Below are positions 41,401-49,900 of a stretch of DNA of 64,000 nt, piece after piece. A model generated the notes under the pieces. It was not told where the DNA came from. It was given only the letters and a program-made list of their open reading frames with translations, and searched no databases. Position 1 is the stretch's first letter. Each line of letters begins with the position of its first letter. This DNA comes from Maniola hyperantus. Lineage: Eukaryota > Arthropoda > Insecta > Lepidoptera > Nymphalidae. Both the position numbers and the translations under genes were made by a program. The DNA is taken from the NCBI RefSeq assembly GCF_902806685.2, contig NC_048563.1:5136423-5200422 (forward strand). Reading direction: 5' to 3'.

Positions 41401-41745
41401 CCCAAAAATAAAGATATAGGTAATGCATTGGCAAATATAGATAAGTACAATTTAAAATCCGCGGAGAAAGAGAAAGAGTTATGGCAGAATGCATTCCAAT
41501 CTTTGCCCGAAGAAAAAAAAGTTGTCTATGACGTCGATGAGGATTTTCAAAATGGCGTCCTAGAGATGTGTCAAAGTTTGGCGGGAAGGGACGAGTATTC
41601 GAAATTCGATTTGCCGAATGGTCTGTCGAAGGGGGAGGTTGATTGTATTAAGGATTTGTGTTCGAAATTCGAAGGTTTGGCTGTATTAGAGGATGGGGAG
41701 GGAAGGAGGAAGAGGATTTCTATTGTTAGGAAATTGTTGGGTTAA
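35443..41745 (+). CDS. shu: Shutdown/FKBP6-type co-chaperone, six exons, complete
   Basis: Seen: exons 35443-35495, 36752-36877, 37462-37610, 38251-38366, 38959-39161 and 40998-41745 join with phases 2,2,1,0,2 to 464 residues from MDELFKDS to RKLLG. The N terminus has a short acidic stretch. The FKBP-like domain (about 90-205) shows GDGPLVPVDAMVTIHHAAY, a FIPGLEIGL segment and PEPALFVIVLYQVED. Then come TPR motifs (about 215-375) with CKALFYYGRAYEMLGKHEEA. Family knowledge: FKBP6 and Drosophila Shutdown pair an inactive FKBP fold with HSP90-binding TPRs and help load piRNAs into PIWI proteins; Drosophila Shutdown has a similar length. The Lys and Arg of the carboxylate clamp look present in the last TPR. 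Odd: intron 5 holds ten tandem partial copies of exon 5, and intron 1 three tandem repeats. Transcribed away from the GTSF1-type gene. Confidence 0.95.
35533..35664 (-). mobile_element. Lep1-like Helitron fragment
   Basis: ACCCGCAACTTCGTCCGCGT to CCAAATTTCATCAAGATCGG, 38 bases after the shu exon 1 donor. Confidence 0.7.
35665..36215 (+). repeat. Three tandem copies of a 178 bp repeat in shu intron 1
   Basis: Each copy runs GGGCGATTGTCTAAAACCTG to CAAACAACCGCGGTAG. Copies start near 35665, 35846 and 36037. They hold CTGATTGGCTGAATTTG and ATTAACCAATCA boxes and the palindrome TTGTTGCAACAA. A reverse-complement single copy is in GTSF1 intron 1. Confidence 0.9.
36250..36720. mobile_element. Repeat fragments in shu intron 1
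   Basis: 36250-36440 is a degraded Lep1-like copy. 36463-36615 is a GACTGACTGG...GCATAAGCTAG Helitron-like copy. 36620-36720 has the TAGTCGACGTTAGCCCGACT element also seen at 38398, 43230 and 58770. Confidence 0.6.
36752..36877 (+). CDS. shu: shu exon 2: acidic N-terminal region
   Basis: Acceptor TCTCTTGCAG, donor GTAATG. Encodes ELISKPSEFHIDLDF and a run of Asp (DMDDDDNDD). Confidence 0.9.
37000..37330 (-). mobile_element. CCGGCCAAGTGCGAG-type repeat, reverse, in shu intron 2
   Basis: AACCTACAGGGTACTTCC through GTGGGGTATCATATGAAAGG to TGCAAAATGTCGAAAAAATA, followed by two further family ends (37335-37440) up to shu exon 3. Confidence 0.8.
37462..37610 (+). CDS. shu: shu exon 3: region leading into the FKBP-like domain
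   Basis: Acceptor AATGTTACAG, donor GTGAGT. Encodes DAEDAFKIIERSAENM and GEVKMLIIEEG. A reverse CCGGCCAAGTGCGAG-type repeat end lies about 25 bases upstream. Confidence 0.92.
37611..38250 (+). other. shu intron 3, no gene
   Basis: Starts with a truncated Helitron-like head (37629-37690, GACTGACTGATCTATCAACG), then AT-rich sequence, with a LINE-type AATAAATCATTTTACTTTGA tail near 38104. Confidence 0.5.
38251..38366 (+). CDS. shu: shu exon 4: first half of the FKBP-like domain
   Basis: Acceptor GTTTGTAG, donor GTAAGT. Encodes DGPLVPVDAMVTIHHAAYFE and IPFDSTLTTNSQAPL, the strands before the FKBP flap. Confidence 0.93.
38398..38580. mobile_element. CGACGTTAGCCCGACTAG-type repeat in shu intron 4
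   Basis: TATCTGTCCCGGCTGTACTC and GCCCGACTAGTTTCGAACCC, then a GC-rich CGCACGCGCCGCGG stretch. Confidence 0.6.
38613..38708. repeat. 96 bp nested hairpin rich in ACTAGTT
   Basis: GGACAAACTAGTTTTGCCTA pairs with TAGGCAAAACTAGTTTGTCC, and GCTAAACTAGTTC with GAACTAGTTTAGG, around a GTACGCC loop. Further partial units run to 38755. Confidence 0.8.
38959..39161 (+). CDS. shu: shu exon 5: second half of the FKBP-like domain
   Basis: Acceptor TCTTTCCAG, donor AG|GTGAGTAA. Encodes KKFIPGLEIGLTMVKGP and MAWGRQGVFPRIRPEPALF. The donor contains an in-frame TGA, so failure to splice here ends translation. Founder of the tandem array downstream. Confidence 0.93.
39162..40700 (+). repeat. Tandem array of partial shu exon 5 copies, each with a 5' splice site
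   Basis: Units of about 165 or 142 bases each carry the 3' part of exon 5 (CCTGAGCCGGCGCTCTTCGT, ACCAAGTTGAAGATACCCAG) and GCTAG|GTGAGTA. Counting exon 5 there are ten such donors, plus an eleventh truncated unit near 40586. The copies lack the exon's acceptor and first 50 bases. Two unit types alternate: one like the exon, one with ACGGCTTAGCATTTGCTGGA. Confidence 0.92.
40777..40962 (+). mobile_element. Helitron-like repeat before shu exon 6
   Basis: AACATTAAAAGGAAAAGGTG, GACTGACTGACTGATC, CATCCCCTAAGGGGTTTGAA and GCGGGCATAAGTTAG. Confidence 0.75.
40998..41745 (+). CDS. shu: shu exon 6: TPR region and C terminus
   Basis: Acceptor AATTTCCAG. 249 residues and TAA. TPR-like helices around LHSHAKHLFSKGKYAAAVKD, SSVNLCVCYYKLNKPKYILN and CKALFYYGRAYEMLGKHEEA, then a charged C-terminal helix region. 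Confidence 0.95.
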
Positions 41746-41899
41746 ACGTATACAAAGACAAACAACTCGGTGGGCGTTAAACATTTTGAGACACCAACCA
41801 ATGACAAACGAAACCATGTTTTCGATTTGAATTTCGAATATTTTTTGATAACATAGGTTCTCTAATAGATACAGTTCTTGCAATTCACGAAGGCAAGTG

Positions 41900-42490
41900 G
41901 CTCATGGCTAGCGTTTTGGTTACACCGTAGATAGAGTAATAAAGGTAGATGCAGGAACGTTTGCTTTCTCATTCGCACTAAAAAGAGAGCACAGTTCAAG
42001 TTACTAATGTGATAAACAGAGACGCAGCTAACATATTTTTTGTCCCTTATCGTGTAACTGGTTTTTTTTTCAAGAATACATACAAGAAGTTGCAAAACAA
42101 ACTTTTGAGAATTCGTGGCGTAATTGTATTTCTCATGAGTTATTTACTTGTTTTCACATAAAAAACGTTTGATACAAATATTATCGATCGGTTAATTCAA
42201 ATAATGTGGCTAATTCCTTTGTACACAATCTCTAAACTAAACTAAAATATCACGTCTAAATCGATTGCTATCCCTTTCATAATGTTGCTTGCGGAAAAGG
42301 AAAGCACTAGATTTAGACCTGTTAATTTAGTTTAGTTTAGAGATTGTGTACTAGAGAATCGGCCCCATTGACTACTAAACAATGGTAATAATTGTTGTGT
42401 TATTCATCGTTACGTCGTGCTATCGCTATCTCATACGCGATTACACAGTTCTTACATCTGCCTATTATTCTATCTACGGGTTACACCCTG
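41900..42490. mobile_element. Inverted-repeat element with a nested 145 bp one
   Basis: Outer ends CGTAGATAGAGTAATAAAGG and CCTATTATTCTATCTACGG; an inverted relative is at 13985-14660. Nested element 42215-42365: TTTGTACACAATCTCTAAAC with its reverse complement. Confidence 0.65.
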
Positions 42491-42540
42491 TATTAAAAAG
42501 TTGGACCCAAACTAAGGCATATATTAAAGTAAAAAAATAT

Positions 42541-42910
42541 TCAGAAATTTCCCTGAAGTGTAGGTAAAAACACTATCATAAGAACTTTTTTTTAAATATA
42601 GTAAAAAAGTAATAATATGTCATTTCTCGTTCAAAGAGCGGCATTGTAATATGGGCATTTGAAAGTAGTTTCGATAACTGCAAAGTGTCGCTACTAGATG
42701 GCATTAACAGTCGCTTCAGTACTGAGTGAACATGCATATCACAAACGTCACTGGCAGCAAGCGAACCGTAGCTTAGTGGTCAGAGCGTCGGCCGCGATCC
42801 CAGGAGACGCGGGTTCGATTCCTGCCGGTTCGCAATTTTTGATATATATATATTTGAAATTATTTAGAAATTTCCTTAAAGTGTAGGTAAAACACTATCA
42901 TAAGAAAAAA
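42541..42910. repeat. Direct repeats flanking a tRNA-like sequence
   Basis: AAGTGTAGGTAAAAACACTATCATAAGAA-type sequence occurs at 42555-42585 and 42880-42905, bracketing the tRNA-like unit at 42768. Confidence 0.6.
42768..42834 (+). other. tRNA-like sequence, probably not a functional tRNA
   Basis: GCGAACCG and CGGTTCGC form an acceptor-like stem. TAGCTTAGTGGTCAGAGC looks like a D arm and GCGGGTTCGATTCCTGC a T arm, but no proper five-base anticodon stem forms. Likely a tRNA-derived repeat or dead tRNA. Confidence 0.5.
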
Positions 42911-43072
42911 ATTTATAACAATTAAAGTGTTTAACACTTTAAAAAGACAGAAAAGTCTTAGAAAATCAATCTCGCCTATTAGTTAGGTATTACTTATATT
43001 TAAACTTTATACTAGTTTATAGTATTTTAGCGTTTAAACTACCGTTAGTGATTTCCATTATAAAATAATGGG

Positions 43073-43215
43073 GCCGATTCTCTTGTACACAATCTCTAAA
43101 CTAAACTAAATTAACGGGTCTAAATCTAGTGCTATTCTTTTCCGCAAGCAACATTATGAAAGGGATAGCAATAGATTTAGACGTGCCATTTTAGTTTAGT
43201 TTAGAGATTGTGTAC
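43073..43215. mobile_element. 143 bp inverted-repeat element (TTGTACACAATCTCTAAAC ends)
   Basis: CTTGTACACAATCTCTAAAC on the left, TTTAGAGATTGTGTACAA on the right, with TTCCGCAAGCAACATTATGA inside. Also at 42215, 50755 and 50900. Confidence 0.8.
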
Positions 43216-43229
43216 AACGGAATTAGCCA

Positions 43230-43470
43230 CAATATCTGTCTCGGCTGTACTCACGCTTGGCTGTACGGATGGGTTCGAAACTAGTCGGGCTAACGTCGAC
43301 TAAACACGTCAGTACAGCCGGGACAGATATTATTTAGAATGGAAATCACTCACGGTAGTTCAAACGCTAAAATATCTGTCCCCAATCACGTGTTTAGTCG
43401 ACGTTAGCCCGACTAGTTTCGAACCCGTGACAGATATTACCGTTCGAAGCCGGGACAGATATTATTTATA
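43230..43470. repeat. CGACGTTAGCCCGACTAG repeats in inverted arrangement
   Basis: GGGTTCGAAACTAGTCGGGC (43268) and CCCGACTAGTTTCGAACCCG (43408) are reverse complements. GGGACAGATATTATTTA occurs at 43320 and 43452. Confidence 0.7.
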
Positions 43471-43599
43471 ATAGTCTTAACTAAATTTTAATCCATCTTA
43501 AGAACCCATAAAATCGATCTATTTTAAGATCTAATATTATGTTCTATACCTAACCTGTGTTCTCTTCACAGAATATCTTAAGTAGGATACAGCAAATTT

Positions 43600-43760
43600 G
43601 TAGAGCGTTGTCTCTGTCGTTGAGACCGACAAAACGTCATATAGGTATGAGTGACAGAGACAACGCTCTACAAAGCCAAAATGTCATTCTAAAGGCCGAT
43701 GTACATTACTTTCGGCCGTGTACTGTAGTGCAGTGCGCGCAAAATATGTAGTCCGATCTG
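43600..43760. mobile_element. Inverted-repeat element related to 30640-30790
   Basis: TTGTAGAGCGTTGTCTCTGT pairs with ACAGAGACAACGCTCTACAA; ACCGACAAAACGTCATATAG inside. Confidence 0.65.
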
Positions 43761-43784
43761 AAGTTGCAGCATGACTTAAAGGGA

Positions 43785-44200
43785 AAACCAGCCAAGTGCG
43801 TGGCGGGCCACGCGCAATGTAGGGTTCCGTAGTCAAAAGTTTGCTAGTTTGCTGGGTCAGCTAGTATAACAATAAATCAATCTAACTATAATTTATACAT
43901 TAATATGCAACTCGTAATAGTGAATTTTATCACGTTATCACGGGGGGGGGGGGGGAATATCTATTCAACGATACCCCACACTATGGGGTAGACGAAAAAA
44001 AAAAATCATCACCACTTTACATGTAGGGGAGTTACCCTAAAAAAAATATTTATCACAATTTTATTTCACCACTTTGTCGGCGTGATTAAAACATATTTAT
44101 TCTAGCACTAAAAGTCTCTGAGATTAACCGAGGACGGACGGACAGACGGACATGGCGAAACTATAAGGGTTCCTTGTTTACTACGGAACTCTAAAAAGGA
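43785..44200 (+). mobile_element. Repeat with GTGCGTGGCGGGCC start
   Basis: AACCAGCCAAGTGCGTGGCG to GACGGACGGACAGACGGACA and GGGTTCCTTGTTTACTACGG, with an 11-base G run at 43943. Confidence 0.7.
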
Positions 44201-44229
44201 AGGCTCCTTTATTCCAAACCTTACCTTGG

Positions 44230-45062
44230 ACTGCCTACTGTTTAGCGCGCACTATGACAGGTCGAGATGGCAATCGGGGAGGGAGCGCCCCGCACAGCCC
44301 CGTGGTAACCCGGTGCGGACGAGCGCGGGTGACGTGCGTCATACCGCATACCCCCAACACACGAGTAGATAATATTATAGACCAGAGGGGAAGCTTCACA
44401 CTAGTTCACGCACACCACGACGTGTCACGGACGCTCCGTGCGCCCAGTTCGATGGCAAACGGAGCGTCCGTGACACGTCGTGGTGTGCGTGAACTAGTGT
44501 GAAGCTTCCCCTCTGGTCTATATATATATATTTTTTTTTTTAACGCTGGGAAATGCGTTTATGCATCCCCCCCTCCTGGAAGCCAGCCAACCAACTGGAG
44601 GGAAGGTATGTGGGACTCGCCGGCCGAGAGGCGACCGAAATACCCACTTAAACCCAGCGGCGCTCTTGCGCGTCGCCTGGTGACTGGGTCCCCCCCCCCC
44701 CCCCCCCCCCGGGGACCCAACGGGCAACAACGCGATTCCGCGCACGTAGCAAGCGTCCCATCCTCCGCCTCGTCCACTGTGCCCCCTGCCAGGTCATTAG
44801 CCATGGCCAACAATATCCCCGAAGAGAGATTATTAGCCATGTTGCCGGGGTGCACCGGCCCGAATACTGCTCTTCCCCTCGGATGCCCGATGCATCCAAA
44901 AGGGACCAGCAACACCCAGCCACACTGGGAGGTTACCTGGCTGGCACCCCCTGGTCTATATATCTACTCGAAATGGCGTTGGGGGCACACGACTGGTCTA
45001 TATATCTACTCGTGCGCCCCCAACGCCATCTCAACTTGTCGCGGATTATACCTATAGGCTAT
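44230..45062. mobile_element. GC-rich composite of repeats with a large hairpin
   Basis: Left part GACAGGTCGAGATGGCAATC and right part GCGCCCCCAACGCCATCTCA resemble ends of a GC-rich element family (also 47950-48080, 60247-60390, 61205-61285). Inside are the hairpin 44376-44522 and a LINE-like stretch with a 20-base C run at 44692. The frames through it are composition-driven. Confidence 0.55.
44376..44522. repeat. 147 bp near-perfect hairpin
   Basis: Arms of about 62 bases (AGACCAGAGGGGAAGCTTCA onward, CACGACGTGTCACGGACGCT) with a loop of about 20 bases, followed by TATATATATA and a T run. Confidence 0.88.
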
Positions 45063-45281
45063 ACCTCGAAGTATAAGACGAATAGTTGTATGAAAAATTT
45101 TGAGTTTTATTTTTGTTATTTTTCATTAATATATTTTAAACTTTGTACGTATGACTTTTATTTAAATCTTCCCTGCTCTTTCACTTGATGGTAAGTGACA
45201 ATGCATACAAGGTCCGTCGGAGAAGTCCGCTGCAGTACCTGGCAGGAAATATTGCACATCGATCTTTAGAAAGAGGTTTTT

Positions 45282-45440
45282 AGAGTCTCGATAGCTCAAC
45301 GGTTAAAAGAGCGGACTGAAAACCGAAAGGTCGCTGGTTCAAATCCCACCCGATACACTATTGTCGTACCGACTCCTAGCACAAGCTTTAGGCGTAATTG
45401 GAGGGGAAAGGGGAATATATTAGTCGGTAATTAACTTAGC
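45282..45440 (+). mobile_element. tRNA-derived SINE (TCTCGATAGCTCAACGG head)
   Basis: A-box-like TAGCTCAACGGTTAAAAGAG and B-box GGTTCAAATCC, then CCTAGCACAAGCTTTAGGCG and GGAGGGGAAAGGGGAATAT. The tRNA half lacks a matching acceptor stem, so it is a SINE rather than a tRNA gene. Confidence 0.8.
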
Positions 45441-45587
45441 TAATATTCTTATTAAAAAAAAGAAAAAAAGATAATAACATAAAAAAGATAACTAAAAAAA
45501 AAGTATATATATACAAAATATATCAAAAAAAATAATTTAGAGGTAGGCTTATTTATTTATTTATTAATATTCTTATTAAAAAAAATC

Positions 45588-45998
45588 GGCCAAGTGCGAG
45601 TCAGGCTCGCGCACTGAGGGTTCCGTACTTCAATCGTATTTTATCGACATTTTGCACGCTAAATCAAAAACTATTTATGCCTAAAAATAAATAAAAATCT
45701 GGTTTAGATTGTAAAAGCAAACCCCTTTCATATGATACCCCACATGGTATAGTAATCCTACTTTGAAAATTGAAAATACTAATTATTAGTATCACCACAA
45801 TTTTTTTTTTGTGTGATGTATGTGGTCATTCACGGTTTTCAGGTTTTTCCCCTAATGCCAGCTATAAGACCTGCCTACATGTCAAATTTCATGATTCTAG
45901 GTCAACGGGAAGTACCCTGTAGGTTTCTTGACAGACAGACAGACACCAAAGTGATCCTGTAAGGGTTCCGTTTTTCCTTTTGAGGGCCGGAACCCTAA
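45588..45998 (+). mobile_element. CCGGCCAAGTGCGAG-type repeat, forward
   Basis: AATCGGCCAAGTGCGAGTCA to TTTTGAGGGCCGGAACCCTA. Confidence 0.82.
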
Positions 45999-45999
45999 A

Positions 46000-46760
46000 A
46001 ACCAACAAACAAACACACTTTCGCATCATCAATCAATATACTTATAATAAAACTGTAACAGGTCAAATTCTGTACATTGAAGATATTTTGAAAATTTTTT
46101 TTCGAGGGCACTCTATAATCGATACTGAACCCAAAACTGTAATTTTTTTCATTTTTGTCTGTCTGTCTGTCTGTCTGTCTGTATCACGGCCGCGCATCAC
46201 GCTGAAACTACTGTATGGATTTCAATGAAACTTGGTACGATTTGAGGTCATACTATGAGGAAGAATATAGGATACTTTTTATCCCGAAATTCAGCATGGT
46301 TCCCGTAGGAGAGGGGATGACAGTTAAAATGTATACTGAGTTGTAATTCATTAACGCGTAGTCCGATTTCATTCATTCTTTTTTTGTTAGAAAGGGAATA
46401 CTTTAGAGATTGTTCCGTAAATATTTCAAGGTCATCGGTTTTTAACCGACTGTCAAAAAGGAGGTGGTTCTTTTTTCTACATCGATTTTTTCGAGATTTC
46501 TGGACCGATTTGCAATTTTTTTTTTTAAATCAACAAAAAAGTTTACGTCGTGGTCACATAAAAAATTCTGGATTCAGCTCCTTAATCCTGATGCTGCAGG
46601 GTTACTGCCCGCCTGGGTTATCAAGATTCAGGAAGTGTTCATAGTGAATTCATATTGTAGGTACCAAGCAACGACAACAATCCCGAAAAATCAAAGAGTT
46701 CCCGCGGGATTTTAAAAAACGTAAATCCACGCGAAGTCGCAGGAATCAGCTAGTTTATAA
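46000..46760. mobile_element. Helitron-like and other repeat fragments upstream of the transporter
   Basis: 46160-46330 has (GTCT)n then CACGGCCGCGCATCACGCTG and ATACTTTTTATCCCG. 46441-46600 is a TTTTAACCGACTGTCAAAAA repeat. 46675-46755 ends CGCGAAGTCGCAGGAATCAG then CTAG. Confidence 0.55.
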
Positions 46761-46908
46761 TATGGGTAGTGGTTCGTCCACGCACGAGTGGATTTGTCAA
46801 TTAATTTTTTAAGTACATAATTAAGCTTATCAGCATTGTTTGTTTTAAACAACTGCGCAACTCAGTCAGTCAGTTAGTGTCTACCTGTTGGACTGATCAG
46901 CTGTAAGA

Positions 46909-46935
46909 ATGGTTGTCAAAGCTAGTCATCATAAG
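46909..46935 (+). CDS. Transporter exon 1: nine N-terminal residues
   Basis: ATG GTT GTC to AAG, donor GTAAGT, phase 0, encoding MVVKASHHK. Supported by the good donor and matching phase only; another first exon is possible. Confidence 0.55.
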
Positions 46936-49900
46936 GTAAGTCAAAATCGTTTTGCCGACTTCCCTGGCGCAGTGGTAAGCACTGTGCTCTTATCAGTGGG
47001 AGGTCCTGAGTTCGATTTCTGGCTTGGAATTTTATAAGAAATTTTCTGGTCTGGTCTGGTGGGAGGCTTCGGCCCTGGCTAGTCCTGAGCCGTGCCGTCA
47101 AGTGATTTAGCGTTCCGGTACGATGCCGTGTAGAAACCAAAGGGGCATGGGTTTAATAAAAACTCCCATTCCCTTTCCAGGTTAGCCCGCTTCCATCATC
47201 ATCACTTAACACCAGGCGAGATTGCAGTCAAGGGCTAACTTATATCTGAACTAGCTTATGCTCGCGACTTTGTCCGCGTGGACTATACAAATTTCAAACC
47301 CCTGTTTCACCCCCTTAGGGGTTGAATTTTCAAAAATCCTTTCTTAGCGGATGCCTACGTCATAACAGCTATCAGCATGTCAAATTTCAGCCCGATCCGT
47401 CCAGTAGTTTGAGCTGTGCGTTGATAGATCAGTCAGTCAGTGACCTTTTACATACTTGCTGAATTAAAAAAAATCGAAGTCAAAATAAGTAGGTATTGTA
47501 CACTTTGATTGTGAATTGTTGAATTTGTAGATAGGTAATGATGTAATAGCCTAGTGGTTAGGACGTCCGCCTTCCAATCGGAGGTCGGGGTTCGATTCCC
47601 GGGCACGCACCTCTAACTTTTCGGAGTTATGTGCGTTTTGAGTAATTAAATATCACTTGCTTTAACGGTGAAGGAAAACATCGTGAGGAAACCTGCATGC
47701 CTGAGAGTTCTCCATAATGTTCTCAAAGGTGTGTGAAGTCTACCAATCCGCACATGGCCAGCGTGGTAGACTATGGCCAAACCCATGAATGGTGTAATCA
47801 TCATAACCAACCCATCGCCGGCTCACTACATTCATCATGATCAACCCATCGCCGGTTCACTACAGAGAACGGGTCTCCTCTCAGAGTGAGGAGTGTTTGC
47901 CATAGTCTACCACGCTGGTCAAGTGCGGATTGGTAGACTTCACACACGGGGAATTGGGGAGGAAACGACCCGCATAGCCCCCGCGGTAACCCAGTGCGGG
48001 TGAGCGTGTGTGACGTGCGGGGCGTCCCCCCGCCTCATACCCCGATTGCCATCTCGACCTGTCGCGTACTATACCTATCTATATCTTGTACGATGGTAGG
48101 GAACCCTTCGTGTACGAATCAACTCTCACTTGACCAGGGCTTGTACTTACTTATGATAATAATTCCAAACCGGTCTGATATGGAAAAAACCGGCCAAGTG
48201 CGAGTCAGGCTCGCGCAACGAGGGTTCCGTACTACAGTCGTATTTTTTCGACATTTTGCACGATAATTCAAAAACTATGATGCATAAAAATAAATAAAAA
48301 TCTGTTTTAGAATGTACAGGTGAAGACCTTTCATATGATACCCCACTTGATATAGTCACTCACTTCGAAAGTTGAAAATACTAATTATTAGTTCATGACC
48401 ACAATTTAATTTTTTTTGTGTGATCTAACCCTAAATTCACGGTTTTCAGATTTTTCCCCAAATGTCAGCTATAAGACCTACCTACCTGCCAAATTTCATG
48501 ATTCTAGGTTAACGAGAAGTACCCTGTAGGTTTCTTGACAGACAGACAGGCAGACAGACAACAAAGTGATCCTATAAGGGTTCCGTTTTTCCTTTTGAGG
48601 TACGGAACCCTAAAAAGCTAACTATAGGTAGGTGTAAGTAAGTAAGTAAATATACAACCGCGCTGCGCCGAAAGATAAAATTAGCTAATGTTTTTATTAT
48701 ACAGGGTGTAACCAGAACTGCATTGTATGCAGATATGCATGTATTTTTCAAATCCGCAATGTATAGCGTGCAAAACTCGGGTCAATGCCCCGCCTACGAC
48801 GCGGCATTCACTCCGAGTGGCCTACTTACGCAACGTTCGTTGACCTCTAGCGTTAGTCAGATGTTTTATTTGCAATATATCGTAAACTTTAAACTATTTT
48901 AAATTTTTTTTCGCGTTATTTTGTGGTATAATATTATTTCAGTTATCATCAGTCTCACCTATCTTCGTTTTTGCTAACGTTCTGGTTACAGCCTGTAGTC
49001 TGTATGCAGATAGATATTGGCGCTGATTCTGTTGTCTTTCTCTAAACTAAATTTAGAGTATCTGCATCCTTTTCTTTTTAACAATGCTAAAAAGGGACAG
49101 AACATGAACTGTACCTTTAAAGACTAAATTTTAGTGCACGCTACAAATTTAAACAGTAGGCTCGCGACTTTGCGCTAAAATCACGGTCTAAAGATAAAAT
49201 TTAAAACTGTCAAACCGCGTCTGTCCTTTTCATATTACACTAGCTAATTCCCGCGGCTTCGTCCGCATGGACTACACAAATTTCAAAACCCTATTTCACT
49301 CCCTTAGGGGTTCAATTTTCAAAAATCCTTTCTTAGCGGCTGCCTAAGTCATAATTCGCTATCTGCATGCCAAATTTCAGCCCGATCCGTCCAGTAGCTT
49401 GAGCTGTGCGTTGATAGATCAGTCAGTCAGTCAGTCACTAACTCTAAAATTTAGTTGTGCTCAGAATCAGTAGGTACCATTGATTTCAGATTTTCGTAAT
49501 AGTAACAGTGAGTTTCACTGCTATGTCACTTGGGTTCACGTTCGGGCACATGAGCGGGATGGTGCGAGCGCTGCAGCGGCGGGATGAAGATATAATGCTC
49601 AGCGAAAATGAGATATTTTTAACAGGTGAGTCACTGCCATACCAAGGATAAAAAGTAGGCTCCTCGAATTTATGAAAAAAAACCGGCCAAGTGCGAGTCG
49701 GGCTCGCGCAATGAGGGTTCCCTACAGTCGTATTTTTTCGACATTTTGCACGATAATTCAAAAATCATGACAGACAGACAGACCTCAGATTTCACCCCGA
49801 TCCGTCCTGTAGTTTGAGCTGTGCGTTGATAGATCAGTCAGTCAGTCAGTCACTTTTTCCTTTTATATATTTAGATAATTAATTAATAAGTTGAATCGTT

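Noticed and set aside
42768..42834. tRNA gene
   Set aside because: Acceptor and T arms pair, but no five-base anticodon stem forms and the unit is bracketed by direct repeats; treated as tRNA-derived.
44608..45057. 149-residue open frame and its minus-strand partners
   Set aside because: Runs through a 20-base C homopolymer and repeat DNA; proline/glycine runs mirror base composition.
45282..45357. tRNA-Phe-like gene (GAA in the loop)
   Set aside because: The acceptor stem does not close and the typical SINE body follows directly.
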